From the NCBI RefSeq assembly GCF_003627815.1, contig NZ_CP032698.1, positions 3,906,001 through 3,970,000 of the forward strand: a stretch of DNA of 64,000 nucleotides, written 5' to 3'. This DNA comes from Streptomyces hundungensis. GTDB taxonomy: Bacteria; Actinomycetota; Actinomycetes; Streptomycetales; Streptomycetaceae. Below, piece by piece: positions 50,108 through 58,998 of this stretch. Numbering within the stretch: position 1 is the first letter of the stretch; each line of letters starts with the position of its first letter. The notes under the pieces are model-generated. The model had not been told where the DNA came from. It was given only the letters and a program-made list of their open reading frames with translations, and searched no databases. Made by a program: the position numbers and the translations under genes.

Positions 50108-50168
50108 CGGGTCGCGCCGGGTGACGGGTGGGGCGGCCGCGCACCCCCCCCCAGCGCCGAGGGACCCG

Positions 50169-50858
50169 CTACGCGTCGAGCGCCGCGCGCCACTCGGCGA
50201 CGGCGGCCGGGGACACCGGCTCACTCCATCCGCCGGGGCGGGACGCGCCGCCGATGTGGACCGCGTCGATCCCGGCGTCCCGCAGCACCGGCAGGTGGGT
50301 GAGCTGGAGGCCGCCGCCCACCAGGATGCGCGGCTCGTAGCCGGGTTCGCCGTGGCGCGCCGCCTCCGCGAGGAGCACGGGCAGGCCGTCGTCGACGCCG
50401 AGCGGGGAGCCGGCCGTGAGGTAGGTGTCGAGGCCCGCGAGACCGGAGAGCTCCTTGCGCAGGGCATCGCGGGACGCGGCCCGGTCGACGGCCCGGTGGA
50501 AGGTCCAGCGGCAACCGTCGAGCACCGGCGCCAGGGCGCGCAGGGCCGCCATGTCGGGGCCGCCGGTCTCGTCGAGGAAGCCCAGGACGAACTCATCCGC
50601 GCCTTCGGCCCGCAGCGCCTCGGCGTCCCGCAGGAGCGCGTCGACGTCGCCGGCCGCGAAACCGTCGTGCGCACGCAGCATCACGCGCAGCGGGATGTCG
50701 ACGGCGGCGCGGATCGCCGCGAAGGTCTCCCGGGACGGGGTCAGGCCGTCGGCCGCCATGTCGGTCACCAGCTCCAGGCGGTCCGCCCCGCCGGCCTGGG
50801 CCGCGACGGCGTCCTGCGCGTCGAGCGCGATCACCTCAAGCAGTGCGCGGTTGCTCAT
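50169..50858 (-). CDS. cutC: CutC family protein
   Basis: 229-residue TIM-barrel protein of the CutC family, originally linked to copper homeostasis in E. coli though its biochemical role is disputed. Family signatures are EVIALDAQDAVAAQAGGADRLELV near the N-terminus, GLTPSRETF, TFHRAVDRA and ILVGGGLQLTHLP. ATG 50858 has GGAGGAA upstream. It is next to a His-rich secreted protein and copA, which supports a link to copper handling here, though it lacks a CsoR-like box of its own. Confidence 0.92.
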   Translation of the reverse strand: MSNRALLEVIALDAQDAVAAQAGGADRLELVTDMAADGLTPSRETFAAIRAAVDIPLRVMLRAHDGFAAGDVDALLRDAEALRAEGADEFVLGFLDETGGPDMAALRALAPVLDGCRWTFHRAVDRAASRDALRKELSGLAGLDTYLTAGSPLGVDDGLPVLLAEAARHGEPGYEPRILVGGGLQLTHLPVLRDAGIDAVHIGGASRPGGWSEPVSPAAVAEWRAALDA

Positions 50859-50923
50859 CTGACCCCATTCCTCCGTAACCCGGGCCCCACTCGGACCCCA
50901 ATAGGTCTAGTCCATTGACCAGC

Positions 50924-51838
50924 CTACGCGGCGAGATGCCCACCCGCGGCGACGGTAAAACCGGCGGTCCTGACCTTTCCGCCATGCTGGAAGTCCAGGA
51001 AGAGACGGTACGTACCGGCACTGGGCACAGTCGCGCCGAAGGAGACGACCGGCCCGGGGCCGCCCTCATTGGGGTGTACATGGAGATAGGCGAGGTCACC
51101 GGCGCGCAGCGCCACGAGGTGTCCGTACGCTCCGAGGTAGGGCTCCAGATCGGTCACCGGCCTGCCCTCCTTGGTGACGGACAGCTTCAGCTCGGCGGTC
51201 CTGCCCGGCGTCAGGTCGCCCGCGAGGCTCACCGTGTAGCCGTCCTCGACCGGGGCCGTCGCCGTCGGCGCGGGCAGCTCCTTGGGCGCGTACGCGCCCG
51301 AGACCGCGAGGTCGGCGCCGAGCACCAGGTTCTTGGCGTCCTTCGTGTCGCCGGGCGTGAAGTCGGCGAAGACCCGGTAGCCCCCGGCCTCGGGCAGCTC
51401 GGCCGGGACCGACCAGGTGCCGTCTGCGGCGCGTACCGGATGCAGGTGGCGGTACACGGCGAGGTCGTCGGAGGCGACGACGAGGTGCAGCTCCTTGCCG
51501 TGCTCGCTCTTGAACGCGGTCACCGGGCGCCCGTCATGCCCTGTCACCGCGAACCTGATCTCGGCGGCCCGGCCCGCTTCGAGGCGGGGCGTCCTGAGGT
51601 CGAGGGCGTACCCGCCTTCGGCGATCTGGAGGCCGCCGGGCAGTTCGGCCGCGCCGTCCTGTTCCTCGTGCCCGCCGTGCCCGGCCTTCGCGGTGGGCTC
51701 CCCGTGCGCGGCATGCCCGGCGGGCTGCGCCACGATCGGGTCGACGCCCTTGCCGACCCCGTAGGCGGTGCCGAAGGTCGCGGCGAGCGCGGCGGCGAAG
51801 GCGGTGATCTTCAGTCCTGTGCCCATGACGAATTTCAT
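50924..51838 (-). CDS. His-rich secreted copper-linked protein
   Basis: 304-residue exported protein. A signal peptide (MKFVMGTGLKITAFAAALAA) leads to a His-rich stretch (AGHAAHGEPTAKAGHGGHEE, ~residues 40-62) suited to metal binding, then two beta-sandwich segments with repeated pattern (HLVVASDDLAVYRHLHPV and HLVALRAGDLAYLHVHPNEGGPG). Proteins of this type in actinobacteria lie next to CopA. ATG 51838 has AGGGAG 6 bases upstream. The gene is divergent from copA across three CsoR-like palindromes, so copper control is very likely. The exact role (periplasmic-side binding or delivery) is inferred. Confidence 0.82.
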   Translation of the reverse strand: MKFVMGTGLKITAFAAALAATFGTAYGVGKGVDPIVAQPAGHAAHGEPTAKAGHGGHEEQDGAAELPGGLQIAEGGYALDLRTPRLEAGRAAEIRFAVTGHDGRPVTAFKSEHGKELHLVVASDDLAVYRHLHPVRAADGTWSVPAELPEAGGYRVFADFTPGDTKDAKNLVLGADLAVSGAYAPKELPAPTATAPVEDGYTVSLAGDLTPGRTAELKLSVTKEGRPVTDLEPYLGAYGHLVALRAGDLAYLHVHPNEGGPGPVVSFGATVPSAGTYRLFLDFQHGGKVRTAGFTVAAGGHLAA

Positions 51839-51883
51839 GACGAACTCCCTAGGAACGCTCTCCGGTGGGACGACCACGTCAAC

Positions 51884-51979
51884 ATACCCCCAGGGGGTAT
51901 TAAGTCAAGAGGGGATCCGCCTTGCGCCGCGTACGCCCCGGGGGTATACATGACCTTGTCGCTGTACCCCCAGGGGGTA
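51884..51979. promoter_or_regulatory. Three CsoR-like operators between the secreted protein and copA
   Basis: ATACCCCCAGGGGGTAT is a perfect palindrome at 51884-51900, and TACCCCCAGGGGGTA another at 51965-51979. A diverged copy TACGCCCCGGGGGTA lies at 51932-51946. They match the known CsoR operator (TACCCC-GGGGTA), so copper-dependent derepression in both directions is expected. csoR itself is outside the window. Confidence 0.85.
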
Positions 51980-52047
51980 TCAAAGTTTCCCCGTGGGTCC
52001 CGCCCACCGCCTCACCGCACGTAGCATTCGTACGAGGAGCCGCAGTC

Positions 52048-54309
52048 ATGACCACGACCACCACACCCGGCGCCGCCGACGTCGAACTCGTCATCGGCGG
52101 CATGACCTGCGCCTCGTGCGCGGCGCGGATCGAGAAGAAGCTCAACCGCATGGACGGGGTCGAGGCGACCGTCAACTACGCCACCGAGAAGGCGAAGGTC
52201 ACCTTCCGCGAGGACGTCTCGGTCGCCGACCTGATCGCCACCGTCGAGGCCACCGGCTACACCGCCAAGGAGCCCGCGCCGGTACGGACCGAGTCCGGCC
52301 CCGCCGAGGGTGAACGGGAGGAGGCCGCCGACGAGCTGCGGCCCCTGCGCCAGCGGCTGCTGACCGCGGCGGTGCTGGCCATCCCGGTCATCGCGATGTC
52401 GATGGTCCCCGCCCTCCAGTTCGAGTACTGGCAGTGGCTCTCGCTGACCCTGACCGCGCCCGTCGTCACCTACGCCGCGTGGCCCTTCCACCGGGCCGCC
52501 TGGACCAATGCCCGGCACGGCGCGGCCACCATGGACACGCTGATCTCGGTCGGCACCTCGGCCGCGTTCCTGTGGTCGCTGTGGGCGCTGTTCTTCGGCA
52601 CCGCCGGCACCCCCGGCATGACCCACCCCTTCGAGCTGACCATCGGACGCTCGGACGGCGCGGGCAACATCTATCTGGAGGCCGCGGCCGGGGTCACCGC
52701 CTTCATCCTCGCCGGGCGCTACTTCGAGGCCCGCTCCAAGCGCAAGGCGGGCGCGGCCCTGAGGGCGCTGCTCGAACTCGGCGCCAAGGACGTCACCGTA
52801 CTGCGGGCCGACGGGCGCGAACTGACCGTACCCACCGATGAGTTGAAGGTCGGCGACCGGTTCCTGGTGCGGCCCGGCGAGAAGATCGCCACCGACGGCA
52901 CGGTCGTCGAGGGCTCCTCCGCGGTCGACGCCTCCATGCTCACCGGCGAGTCCGTCCCCGTGGAGGTGGCCCCCGGCGACGCCGTCACAGGCGCCACGCT
53001 CAACGCGGGCGGCCGGCTCGTCGTCGAGGCGTCCCGGGTCGGCGCGGACACCCAGCTCGCCCGCATGGCCAAGCTCGTCGAGGACGCCCAGAACGGCAAG
53101 GCCGCCGCCCAGCGGCTCGCGGACAAGATCTCCGCCGTCTTCGTGCCGGTCGTCATCGGCCTCGCCCTGGCCACCCTCGGATTCTGGCTCGGCAACGGCT
53201 CCGGCCTCACCGCCGCGTTCACCGCCGCCGTCTCCGTACTAATCATCGCCTGCCCCTGCGCCCTGGGCCTGGCCACCCCGACCGCCCTCATGGTCGGCAC
53301 CGGCCGCGGCGCCCAGCTCGGCATCCTGATCAAGGGCCCCGAGGTCCTGGAGACGACCCGCAAGGTCGACACGATCGTCCTGGACAAGACGGGCACGGTG
53401 ACGACCGGCCGCATGACCCTGCTCGCCGTCCACACCACCGACACCACCGACGAGGCCGAAGTCCTGCGCCTGGCAGGGGCGTTGGAGCACTCCTCGGAAC
53501 ACCCCATCGCCCGGGCCGTCGCCGACGGCGCCGCCGCCAAGGTCGGCCCGCTGCCCACCCCCGAGGACTTCGCCAACATCGCCGGTCTCGGCGTCCAGGG
53601 CGTCGTGGACGGTCACGCGGTCCTGGTCGGGCGCGAGAACCTGCTCGGGGACTGGGCCATGGAGCTCACCCCGGCGCTGAAGCGCGCGAAGGAGGAGGCC
53701 GAGGCGGCGGGGCGTACCGCCATCGCGGTCGCCTGGGACGGCGAGGCCCGCGCGGTCCTGGAGGTCGCCGACGCCATCAAGGAGACCAGCCCCGAGGCGA
53801 TCCGGCGACTGCGCGCGCTGGGCCTCACCCCGATCCTGCTCACCGGCGACAACCGGGCCGTCGCCGAGGCGGTCGCGGCCGAGGTCGGCATCGACACGGT
53901 GTACGCGGAGGTCATGCCGCAGGACAAGGTCGATGTGGTCAAGTCCCTTCAGGCGGAAGGTCGTTCGGTCGCCATGGTCGGCGACGGCGTCAACGACGCG
54001 GCCGCCCTCGCCCAGGCCGACCTGGGCCTCGCCATGGGCACGGGCACGGACGCCGCGATCGAGGCCGGCGACCTCACCCTGGTCCGCGGCGACCTGCGGG
54101 CGGCGGCCGACGCGATCCGGCTCTCCCGCAAGACGCTCGGCACGATCAAGTCCAACCTGTTCTGGGCCTTCGCGTACAACGTCGCCGCGCTGCCCCTGGC
54201 GGCGGCCGGCCTCCTCAACCCGATGATCGCGGGGGCCGCGATGGCCTTCTCCTCGGTCTTCGTGGTCGGCAACTCGCTGCGTCTGCGGGGGTTCCAGGCC
54301 ACGGTCTGA
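52048..54309 (+). CDS. copA: Copper-exporting P1B-type ATPase
   Basis: 753-residue CopA. It has one N-terminal metal-binding domain with GMTCASC (C21, C24), then the membrane CPC site C402-P-C404, DKTGT with phosphorylated D446, H485-P486 of the P1B HP motif and [10 protein letters not shown]. The last helices carry [16 protein letters not shown] and [12 protein letters not shown], the Cu(I) signature of subgroup 1B-1. It pumps Cu(I) out of the cytoplasm. ATG 52048 has GAGGAG 9-10 bases upstream. The two flanking copper genes and the CsoR-like boxes support the assignment. A terminator hairpin follows the stop. Confidence 0.96.
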   Translation: MTTTTTPGAADVELVIGGMTCASCAARIEKKLNRMDGVEATVNYATEKAKVTFREDVSVADLIATVEATGYTAKEPAPVRTESGPAEGEREEAADELRPLRQRLLTAAVLAIPVIAMSMVPALQFEYWQWLSLTLTAPVVTYAAWPFHRAAWTNARHGAATMDTLISVGTSAAFLWSLWALFFGTAGTPGMTHPFELTIGRSDGAGNIYLEAAAGVTAFILAGRYFEARSKRKAGAALRALLELGAKDVTVLRADGRELTVPTDELKVGDRFLVRPGEKIATDGTVVEGSSAVDASMLTGESVPVEVAPGDAVTGATLNAGGRLVVEASRVGADTQLARMAKLVEDAQNGKAAAQRLADKISAVFVPVVIGLALATLGFWLGNGSGLTAAFTAAVSVLIIACPCALGLATPTALMVGTGRGAQLGILIKGPEVLETTRKVDTIVLDKTGTVTTGRMTLLAVHTTDTTDEAEVLRLAGALEHSSEHPIARAVADGAAAKVGPLPTPEDFANIAGLGVQGVVDGHAVLVGRENLLGDWAMELTPALKRAKEEAEAAGRTAIAVAWDGEARAVLEVADAIKETSPEAIRRLRALGLTPILLTGDNRAVAEAVAAEVGIDTVYAEVMPQDKVDVVKSLQAEGRSVAMVGDGVNDAAALAQADLGLAMGTGTDAAIEAGDLTLVRGDLRAAADAIRLSRKTLGTIKSNLFWAFAYNVAALPLAAAGLLNPMIAGAAMAFSSVFVVGNSLRLRGFQATV

Positions 54310-54327
54310 CCGAGCCCGGCCGCCCTC

Positions 54328-54356
54328 TGAACCCCCGTGCGTGATGCGGGGGTTCA
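54328..54356. terminator. Bidirectional terminator between copA and the sigma gene
   Basis: TGAACCCCCG (54328-54337) and CGGGGGTTCA (54347-54356) are perfect 10-bp arms with a 9-base loop. It lies 18 bases after the copA stop and downstream of the convergent sigma gene. Confidence 0.8.
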
Positions 54357-54446
54357 GGTCGTCAGGAGGTCCTCTGGGGGTCAGGTCGTCAGGACGGTCA
54401 GAACCCGCGTGCCCGCGGCGGGGGTTCAGGTCGTCAGGACGGTCAG
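54354..54446. repeat. Repeated 3' end of the sigma gene
   Basis: TCAGGTCGTCAGGACGGTCAG occurs at 54381-54401 and 54426-54446, and its first 14 bases at 54354-54367. On the minus strand each copy encodes the final Leu-Thr-Thr/Val residues and the TGA stop of the ECF41 gene, so the end of the gene is duplicated downstream. Confidence 0.8.
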
Positions 54447-55304
54447 GTCGAGCGTGCCGAGCCGCTCCGGGTCGGCCAGGATGTCGATGGTGGTGATCCG
54501 CCCCGCGGCGATGGTGAACGCCATCACCGACAGCGGCCGCCCCTCGGTCAGTGAGACGAGCCCGGGGCTGCCGTTGACCAGTACCAGGATGGTGAACTCG
54601 GCGAGCCGCGCCCCGAACACGGCCCCGCCCGCCACCGCCCGCGCACCGCGCAGCACACCGCCGGGCCGCAGCTCACCGCCGTCGGAGCGGGCCACCACGT
54701 CCGGGTCGAGCACCGCGACCAGCGCGTCGAAGTCGCCTTCGCGGGCCGCCGCCATGAACGCCTCCACCACCTCGCGGCGGCCCGCCGGATCCATGTCGGA
54801 GGCCGGGGCGCCACCCCGGACCCGCCGCCTGGCCCGGGAGGCGAGCTGGCGGGCGGCGGCGGGCGTGCGGCCGACGATGGGGGCGATCTCGTCGAACGGT
54901 ACGGCGAACAGGTCGTGCAGTACGAAGGAGAGCCGCTCGGCGGGGCTCAGCGTCTCCAGGACGACGAGCAGTGCGAGCCCCACCGAGTCGGCGAGCAGCA
55001 CCTCGTCCTGCGGGCCCGCGCCGTCGGCGCCCGTGACGATCGGGTCGGGCACGTGCAGCCCGAGCGGGTCCTCGCGGCGCGAGGCGCGGGCGCGCAGCAT
55101 GTCGAGGCAGACCCGCCCGACGACCGTGGTCAGCCAGCCCCCCAGACTGGCCACCGTGCCGGTGTCGGACCGGCTGAGCCTCAGCCAGGCCTCCTGCACG
55201 GCGTCGTCGGCCTCGTGCAGCGACCCGAGCATCCGGTAGGCCACCGCCCGCAGATGTCCGCGATGCCCCTCGAACCGCTCGGCCAGGTACTCGTCCGCGT
55301 GCAT
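54426..55304 (-). CDS. ECF41-group (SigJ-like) sigma factor, second copy
   Basis: 292-residue ECF sigma factor with C-terminal SnoaL-like domain, a paralogue of 44853-45752. Region 2 (HLRAVAYRMLGSLHEADDAVQE), region 4 (LSPAERLSFVLHDLFAVPFDEIAPIVGRTPAAARQLASRARRRV-type) and the NTF2-like extension (~180-285) are intact. ATG 55304 has GAGGAG about 10 bases upstream. A near-perfect ECF41 promoter lies upstream, suggesting autoregulation. No COE partner is adjacent: copA converges from one side and a repeat tract lies on the other. The end of the gene is duplicated downstream. Confidence 0.93.
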   Translation of the reverse strand: MHADEYLAERFEGHRGHLRAVAYRMLGSLHEADDAVQEAWLRLSRSDTGTVASLGGWLTTVVGRVCLDMLRARASRREDPLGLHVPDPIVTGADGAGPQDEVLLADSVGLALLVVLETLSPAERLSFVLHDLFAVPFDEIAPIVGRTPAAARQLASRARRRVRGGAPASDMDPAGRREVVEAFMAAAREGDFDALVAVLDPDVVARSDGGELRPGGVLRGARAVAGGAVFGARLAEFTILVLVNGSPGLVSLTEGRPLSVMAFTIAAGRITTIDILADPERLGTLDLTVLTT

Positions 55305-55348
55305 CCCACGTCTCCTCACACCGGTTGCACCAGCTCCTTCACCGGGCT

Positions 55349-55375
55349 GACGCCCGGGAGGGCGCGGATGTGACA
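55349..55375 (-). promoter_or_regulatory. Consensus ECF41 promoter
   Basis: On the minus strand TGTCACA (55375-55369), 16 bases, then CGTC (55352-55349), an exact match to the published ECF41 consensus. It lies about 45 bases before ATG 55304 of the second sigma gene. Confidence 0.75.
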
Positions 55376-55838
55376 GGCCCCCTCCGGGGCCCCCTGGGGC
55401 TCCGCCCCAGACCCCACGGGTTTGCCCACCCACCCGCCCGTGCAGGGGGCTGGAGGGTTCGGCCCCTGGGGCTCCGCCCCAGACCCCTGCGGGGGCTCCG
55501 CCCCCTGCACCCCCGTTCGCGCCTTAAGGGCGCTCGTCCTCAATCTCCCCCAAGGCCTTAAGGGCCAGGGGGGACCCCCATGACAGGCTGAGGTGCTGGC
55601 CAGCACCGAGTAGCTAGGGGCGCGGGGAACTGCGCGAGACGCGGGCACGGTCCGCACACGACGTCGGGTTTCAGGGGCGCGAGGAACTGCGCGACCAGCC
55701 ACGCACGGTCCGCAGCCGAAACCGGGGTTTCCTGGGGCTCCGCCCCAGACCCTGTTCGCGCCTTAAGGGCGCTCGCCCTCAATCGCCGGACAGGCTGAAG
55801 GTGCGGGCCAGCACCGAGTGGTTAGGGGCGCGCCCCGC
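55376..55838. repeat. Composite intergenic repeat tract 9 (B, C, B, A x2, B)
   Basis: 463 bases between the divergent sigma and HD genes, the only tract located between two starts. B hairpins lie at ~55389, 55465 and 55730; C at ~55427-55450; A cores near 55625 and 55683. A segment around 55545-55580 carries an extra GGCCTTAAGGGCC palindrome inserted in the B tail, as also in tract 10. Confidence 0.86.
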
Positions 55839-55851
55839 TACCCTCGGCCGC

Positions 55852-56499
55852 ATGCCCCACCCCAACGACCTCCTCCTCCGCTGGCACCAGGCGATCCTCG
55901 CGACCCGCTCCCCCGCGAACAGCCCCGTGGACCCCACCCCGTACGGGGAGAACCTGCTCGCCCGCTGGGCGGAACCGCAGCGCCACTACCACGACACCAC
56001 CCACCTCACCGCGGTCCTGGACCACATCGACGTGCTGGAGCGCTACGCCGACCAGCCCGACCTCGTACGCCTCGCCGCGTGGTTCCACGACGCCGTGTAC
56101 CTGCCGGACCGCTCCGAGAACGAGGAGCGTTCGGCACGGCTCGCCGAACGGGCGCTGCCCGAGGCCGGGTTGAGCCGCGAGGACACCGCCGAGGTCGCCC
56201 GTCTGGTGCGCCTCACCGTCACCCACGCGCCCGAGGAGGGCGACGCGAACGGCGCCGTGCTGTGCGACGCGGACCTCGCGATCCTCGCCGCCGCCCCGGA
56301 CGCTTACGCCGCGTACGCCGCCGCCGTGCGCGAGGAGTACGCCTTCGTGCCGGACGAGGCGTTCCGCTCCGGCCGCGGCGAGGTGCTGGCCCAACTGCTC
56401 GCGCTGCCCGCCCTGTTCCGCACCCCGCACGGCGTACGCGCGTGGGAGGGACCGGCTCGGGAGAATCTCGAGGCGGAACTGACCCTGCTGACCGCATAA
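55852..56499 (+). CDS. HD-domain phosphohydrolase-like protein
   Basis: 215-residue predicted metal-dependent phosphohydrolase. The metal-binding residues of the HD fold are seen in RHYHDTTHL (first histidines), AAWFHDAVY (HD pair) and a later Asp in VLCDADLAIL. This matches small stand-alone HD proteins of unknown substrate. ATG 55852 has no ribosome site, but TACCCT (55839-55844) is 7 bases upstream, so it is probably leaderless. It is followed by the GNAT gene 37 bases later. Confidence 0.88.
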   Translation: MPHPNDLLLRWHQAILATRSPANSPVDPTPYGENLLARWAEPQRHYHDTTHLTAVLDHIDVLERYADQPDLVRLAAWFHDAVYLPDRSENEERSARLAERALPEAGLSREDTAEVARLVRLTVTHAPEEGDANGAVLCDADLAILAAAPDAYAAYAAAVREEYAFVPDEAFRSGRGEVLAQLLALPALFRTPHGVRAWEGPARENLEAELTLLTA

Positions 56500-56536
56500 T
56501 CGGGCCGAGACCACCGCTCGCCCCGACCCAAGGCAG

Positions 56537-57061
56537 GTGTCCCGCGTGCTCCCGGTGACAGTCCAGGCCGATCGCATCGCCCTGCACGAGCTGACCCGCG
56601 CGTCGGCCGCGGCGCTCCAGGACGGCGGCTCCGGCGGCTGGCGGTGGGCGCCCGGCGGCCCCCACGAGGGCAGCCGTTTCGCCGCCGCGAAGATGCTCGC
56701 GGGCATCGAGACCGGGCGGCACCGCACGGGCTGGGGCGCGTATGTCATCGTCCGCGCCGAGGACGGCCGGGCGATCGGCGGCATCGGCTTCCACGGCCCG
56801 CCCGAGGACGGCCGCGTGGAGATCGGCTACGACCTCGCGGAGTCCGCGCGCGGCCAGGGGTACGCGACCGAGTCCCTCGCCGTCCTCACCGCCTGGGCGC
56901 TGGCCCAGCCCGACGTCGAGACGGTGTACGCGACGACGGACGAGGACAACACGGCTTCGCAGCGCGTCCTGGAACGAGCGGGGTTCCGGCGGGTGGGCGA
57001 CACGCCGCGCACGATTGGCGGCCGCCGGCGTCAACACGTCTTCGAACACACCGGCGCCTGA
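56537..57061 (+). CDS. GNAT-family N-acetyltransferase
   Basis: 174-residue GNAT acetyltransferase of the RimJ/RimL type. Acetyl-CoA-binding motif A is ESARGQGYATESLAVLTAWAL (~105-125), followed by VYATTDEDNTASQRVLERAGFRRVG, typical of the subgroup. The acceptor is unknown. GTG 56537 has only a weak AAGG upstream. It follows the HD gene on the same strand at 37 bases and probably shares its transcript; repeat tract 10 begins after the stop. Confidence 0.87.
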   Translation: MSRVLPVTVQADRIALHELTRASAAALQDGGSGGWRWAPGGPHEGSRFAAAKMLAGIETGRHRTGWGAYVIVRAEDGRAIGGIGFHGPPEDGRVEIGYDLAESARGQGYATESLAVLTAWALAQPDVETVYATTDEDNTASQRVLERAGFRRVGDTPRTIGGRRRQHVFEHTGA

Positions 57062-57099
57062 CCGGGGCCCTCCGCAGCCACCCCGCACCCCCCGGAGCC

Positions 57100-57610
57100 A
57101 GCCCCGGGCCCCCTACCCCACATCCCGTGCGGAGCATGCCCACGTCTCGCGCAGTTCCCCGCGCCCCTAACCACTCGCCGCTGGCCAGCACCCCAGCCCG
57201 TCATGGGGGTCCCCCCTGGCCCTTAAGGCCTTGGGGGAGATTGAGGACGAGCGCCCTTAAGGCGCGAACGGGGTCTGGGGCGGAGCCCCAGGGCCTTCGC
57301 CTGCCGACCGTGCCCGCGTCTCGCGCAGTTCCCCGCGCCCCTTAAGTGCTCTGCGCTGGCCAGCACCCCAGCCCGTCCGGCGTTAGAGGACGAGCGCCGT
57401 TCAGGCGCGAACGGGGGTGCAGGGGGCGGAGCCCCCGCAGGGGTCTGGGGCGCAGCCCCAGGGCTCAGCCGATTCAACCCGCCGCACGGGTGGGCGGGTG
57501 GGCAAACGCCCGGGGTCTGGGGCGGAGCCCCAGGGGGCCGGACCTACCAACCCGCTGCACGGGCGGGTGGGTGGGCGAACCCGCTGGGGGCTAGGGCGGA
57601 GCCACAGGGA
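57100..57610. repeat. Composite intergenic repeat tract 10 (A x2, B x4, C x2)
   Basis: About 510 bases between the GNAT and MFS genes. A cores near 57148 and 57325 (minus orientation), B hairpins at ~57272, 57442, 57514 and a degenerate one at ~57590, C boxes at ~57488 and ~57560. The GGCCTTAAGGCC insertion of tract 9 is present at ~57213-57235. Confidence 0.86.
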
Positions 57611-57721
57611 ATGGGGATGCGGGGAGGGGCGTTGGCACTTGGTATGCCCGCCGAGCCCATACCCACGCCCGTGCCCGCACCCACCCCCACCCCCCCACCG
57701 CCCCCCGCCCAAGGGGCCCGC

Positions 57722-58927
57722 ATGCCCCTGGCCGTCTACATCCTCGGCCTCTCCGTCTTCGCACTCGGCACGAGCGAGTTCATGCTGACCGGCCTGCTCC
57801 CGGCCATCGCGGACGACATGAACGTCTCGATCCCCCAGGCGGGCCTGCTGATCTCGGCCTTCGCGATCGGCATGGTGGTGGGCGCCCCCCTGCTCGCCGT
57901 GGCCACCCTGCGACTGCCCCGCCGTACCACCCTCATCGCGCTGATCACGGTGTTCGGCCTGGGTCAGGTCGCGGGCGCGCTCGCCCCGAACTACGCCCTG
58001 CTCTTCGCCTCCCGGATCGTGTCCGCACTGGCCTGCGCCGGGTTCTGGGCGGTCGGCGCCGCGGTCGCCATCGCGATGGTGCCGGTGAACGCGCGGGCCC
58101 GCGCGATGGCCGTCATGATCGGCGGCCTGTCGATCGCGAACGTCCTGGGCGTGCCGCTGGGCGCACTGCTCGGTGACGGCCTGGGCTGGCGTTCGGCGTT
58201 CTGGGCGGTCGGCGCGGCCTCCGCGATCGCCCTGGTCGGCATCCTGACCCGTATCCCGCGCATCCCGCTGCCCGCCGAGAAGCCCCGGCTCAGGCAGGAG
58301 CTGCGTATCTACCGCGACCCGCAGGTGCTGTTCTCGGTCGCCGTCACGGCGCTCGCCGCGGGTGGCGTGTTCTGCGCGTTCAGCTACCTCAAGCCGCTCC
58401 TGACGGACGTGGCGCACGTCGACGCGGGCTGGGTCCCGGCCGTGCTCGGCCTCTTCGGGGTGGGTGCGCTGATCGGTACGACGATCGGCGGCCGGGTCGC
58501 CGACGCGCACCTGTTCGGCGTGCTGCTCAGCGGCATCACCGCCTCGACGGTGTTCCTGGTCGCGCTGGCCCTGTTCGCCTCGACGCCCGCAGTCGCGGTC
58601 GCCCTGTCGTTCCTGATCGGCCTGTCGGCGTTCTACACGGCCCCGGCGCTCAACGCCCGGATGTTCAACGTGGGCGGCGCCGCCCCGACGCTGGCCGGCG
58701 CGACCACGACGTCCTCGTTCAACCTGGGCAACACCGCGGGGCCCTGGCTCGGCGGTCTCGTGATCAGCGCGAACCTGGGTTTCGCCGCCACGGCCTGGGC
58801 GGGCGCCGCGATGACGGTGCTCGCGCTCGTGCTGGTCGCCGCCTCCCTGCGGCTGCACCGCTCGCAGTTCCGCGTGGTGGCCCGCTCGGCGGAGCGGGCG
58901 CCCGCGGCGGCCTGCGTGGAGGCCTGA
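57722..58927 (+). CDS. MFS transporter (Cmx/CmlR-like drug exporter family)
   Basis: 401-residue major facilitator of the DHA1 type, similar in pattern to actinobacterial Cmx/CmrA chloramphenicol exporters and to arabinose-efflux-like proteins. Twelve membrane segments; motif A region is LRLPRRTTLIALITVFGLGQ and motif C-like sequence is ASRIVSALACAGFWAVGAA. No resistance can be claimed from sequence. ATG 57722 (MPLAVYILGLSVFALGTSEFMLTG) has AAGGGG 5-8 bases upstream; ATG 57644 and 57611 are in frame but precede a Pro-rich, low-complexity stretch. A tandem-repeat/terminator array follows the stop. Confidence 0.86.
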   Translation: MPLAVYILGLSVFALGTSEFMLTGLLPAIADDMNVSIPQAGLLISAFAIGMVVGAPLLAVATLRLPRRTTLIALITVFGLGQVAGALAPNYALLFASRIVSALACAGFWAVGAAVAIAMVPVNARARAMAVMIGGLSIANVLGVPLGALLGDGLGWRSAFWAVGAASAIALVGILTRIPRIPLPAEKPRLRQELRIYRDPQVLFSVAVTALAAGGVFCAFSYLKPLLTDVAHVDAGWVPAVLGLFGVGALIGTTIGGRVADAHLFGVLLSGITASTVFLVALALFASTPAVAVALSFLIGLSAFYTAPALNARMFNVGGAAPTLAGATTTSSFNLGNTAGPWLGGLVISANLGFAATAWAGAAMTVLALVLVAASLRLHRSQFRVVARSAERAPAAACVEA

Positions 58928-58998
58928 CCCGCACGCGACCGGACTCCGGGCCCCGGGCCCGACCAGACCCGGCCGCCCGGTCGCCCGGCCGCACCGGC

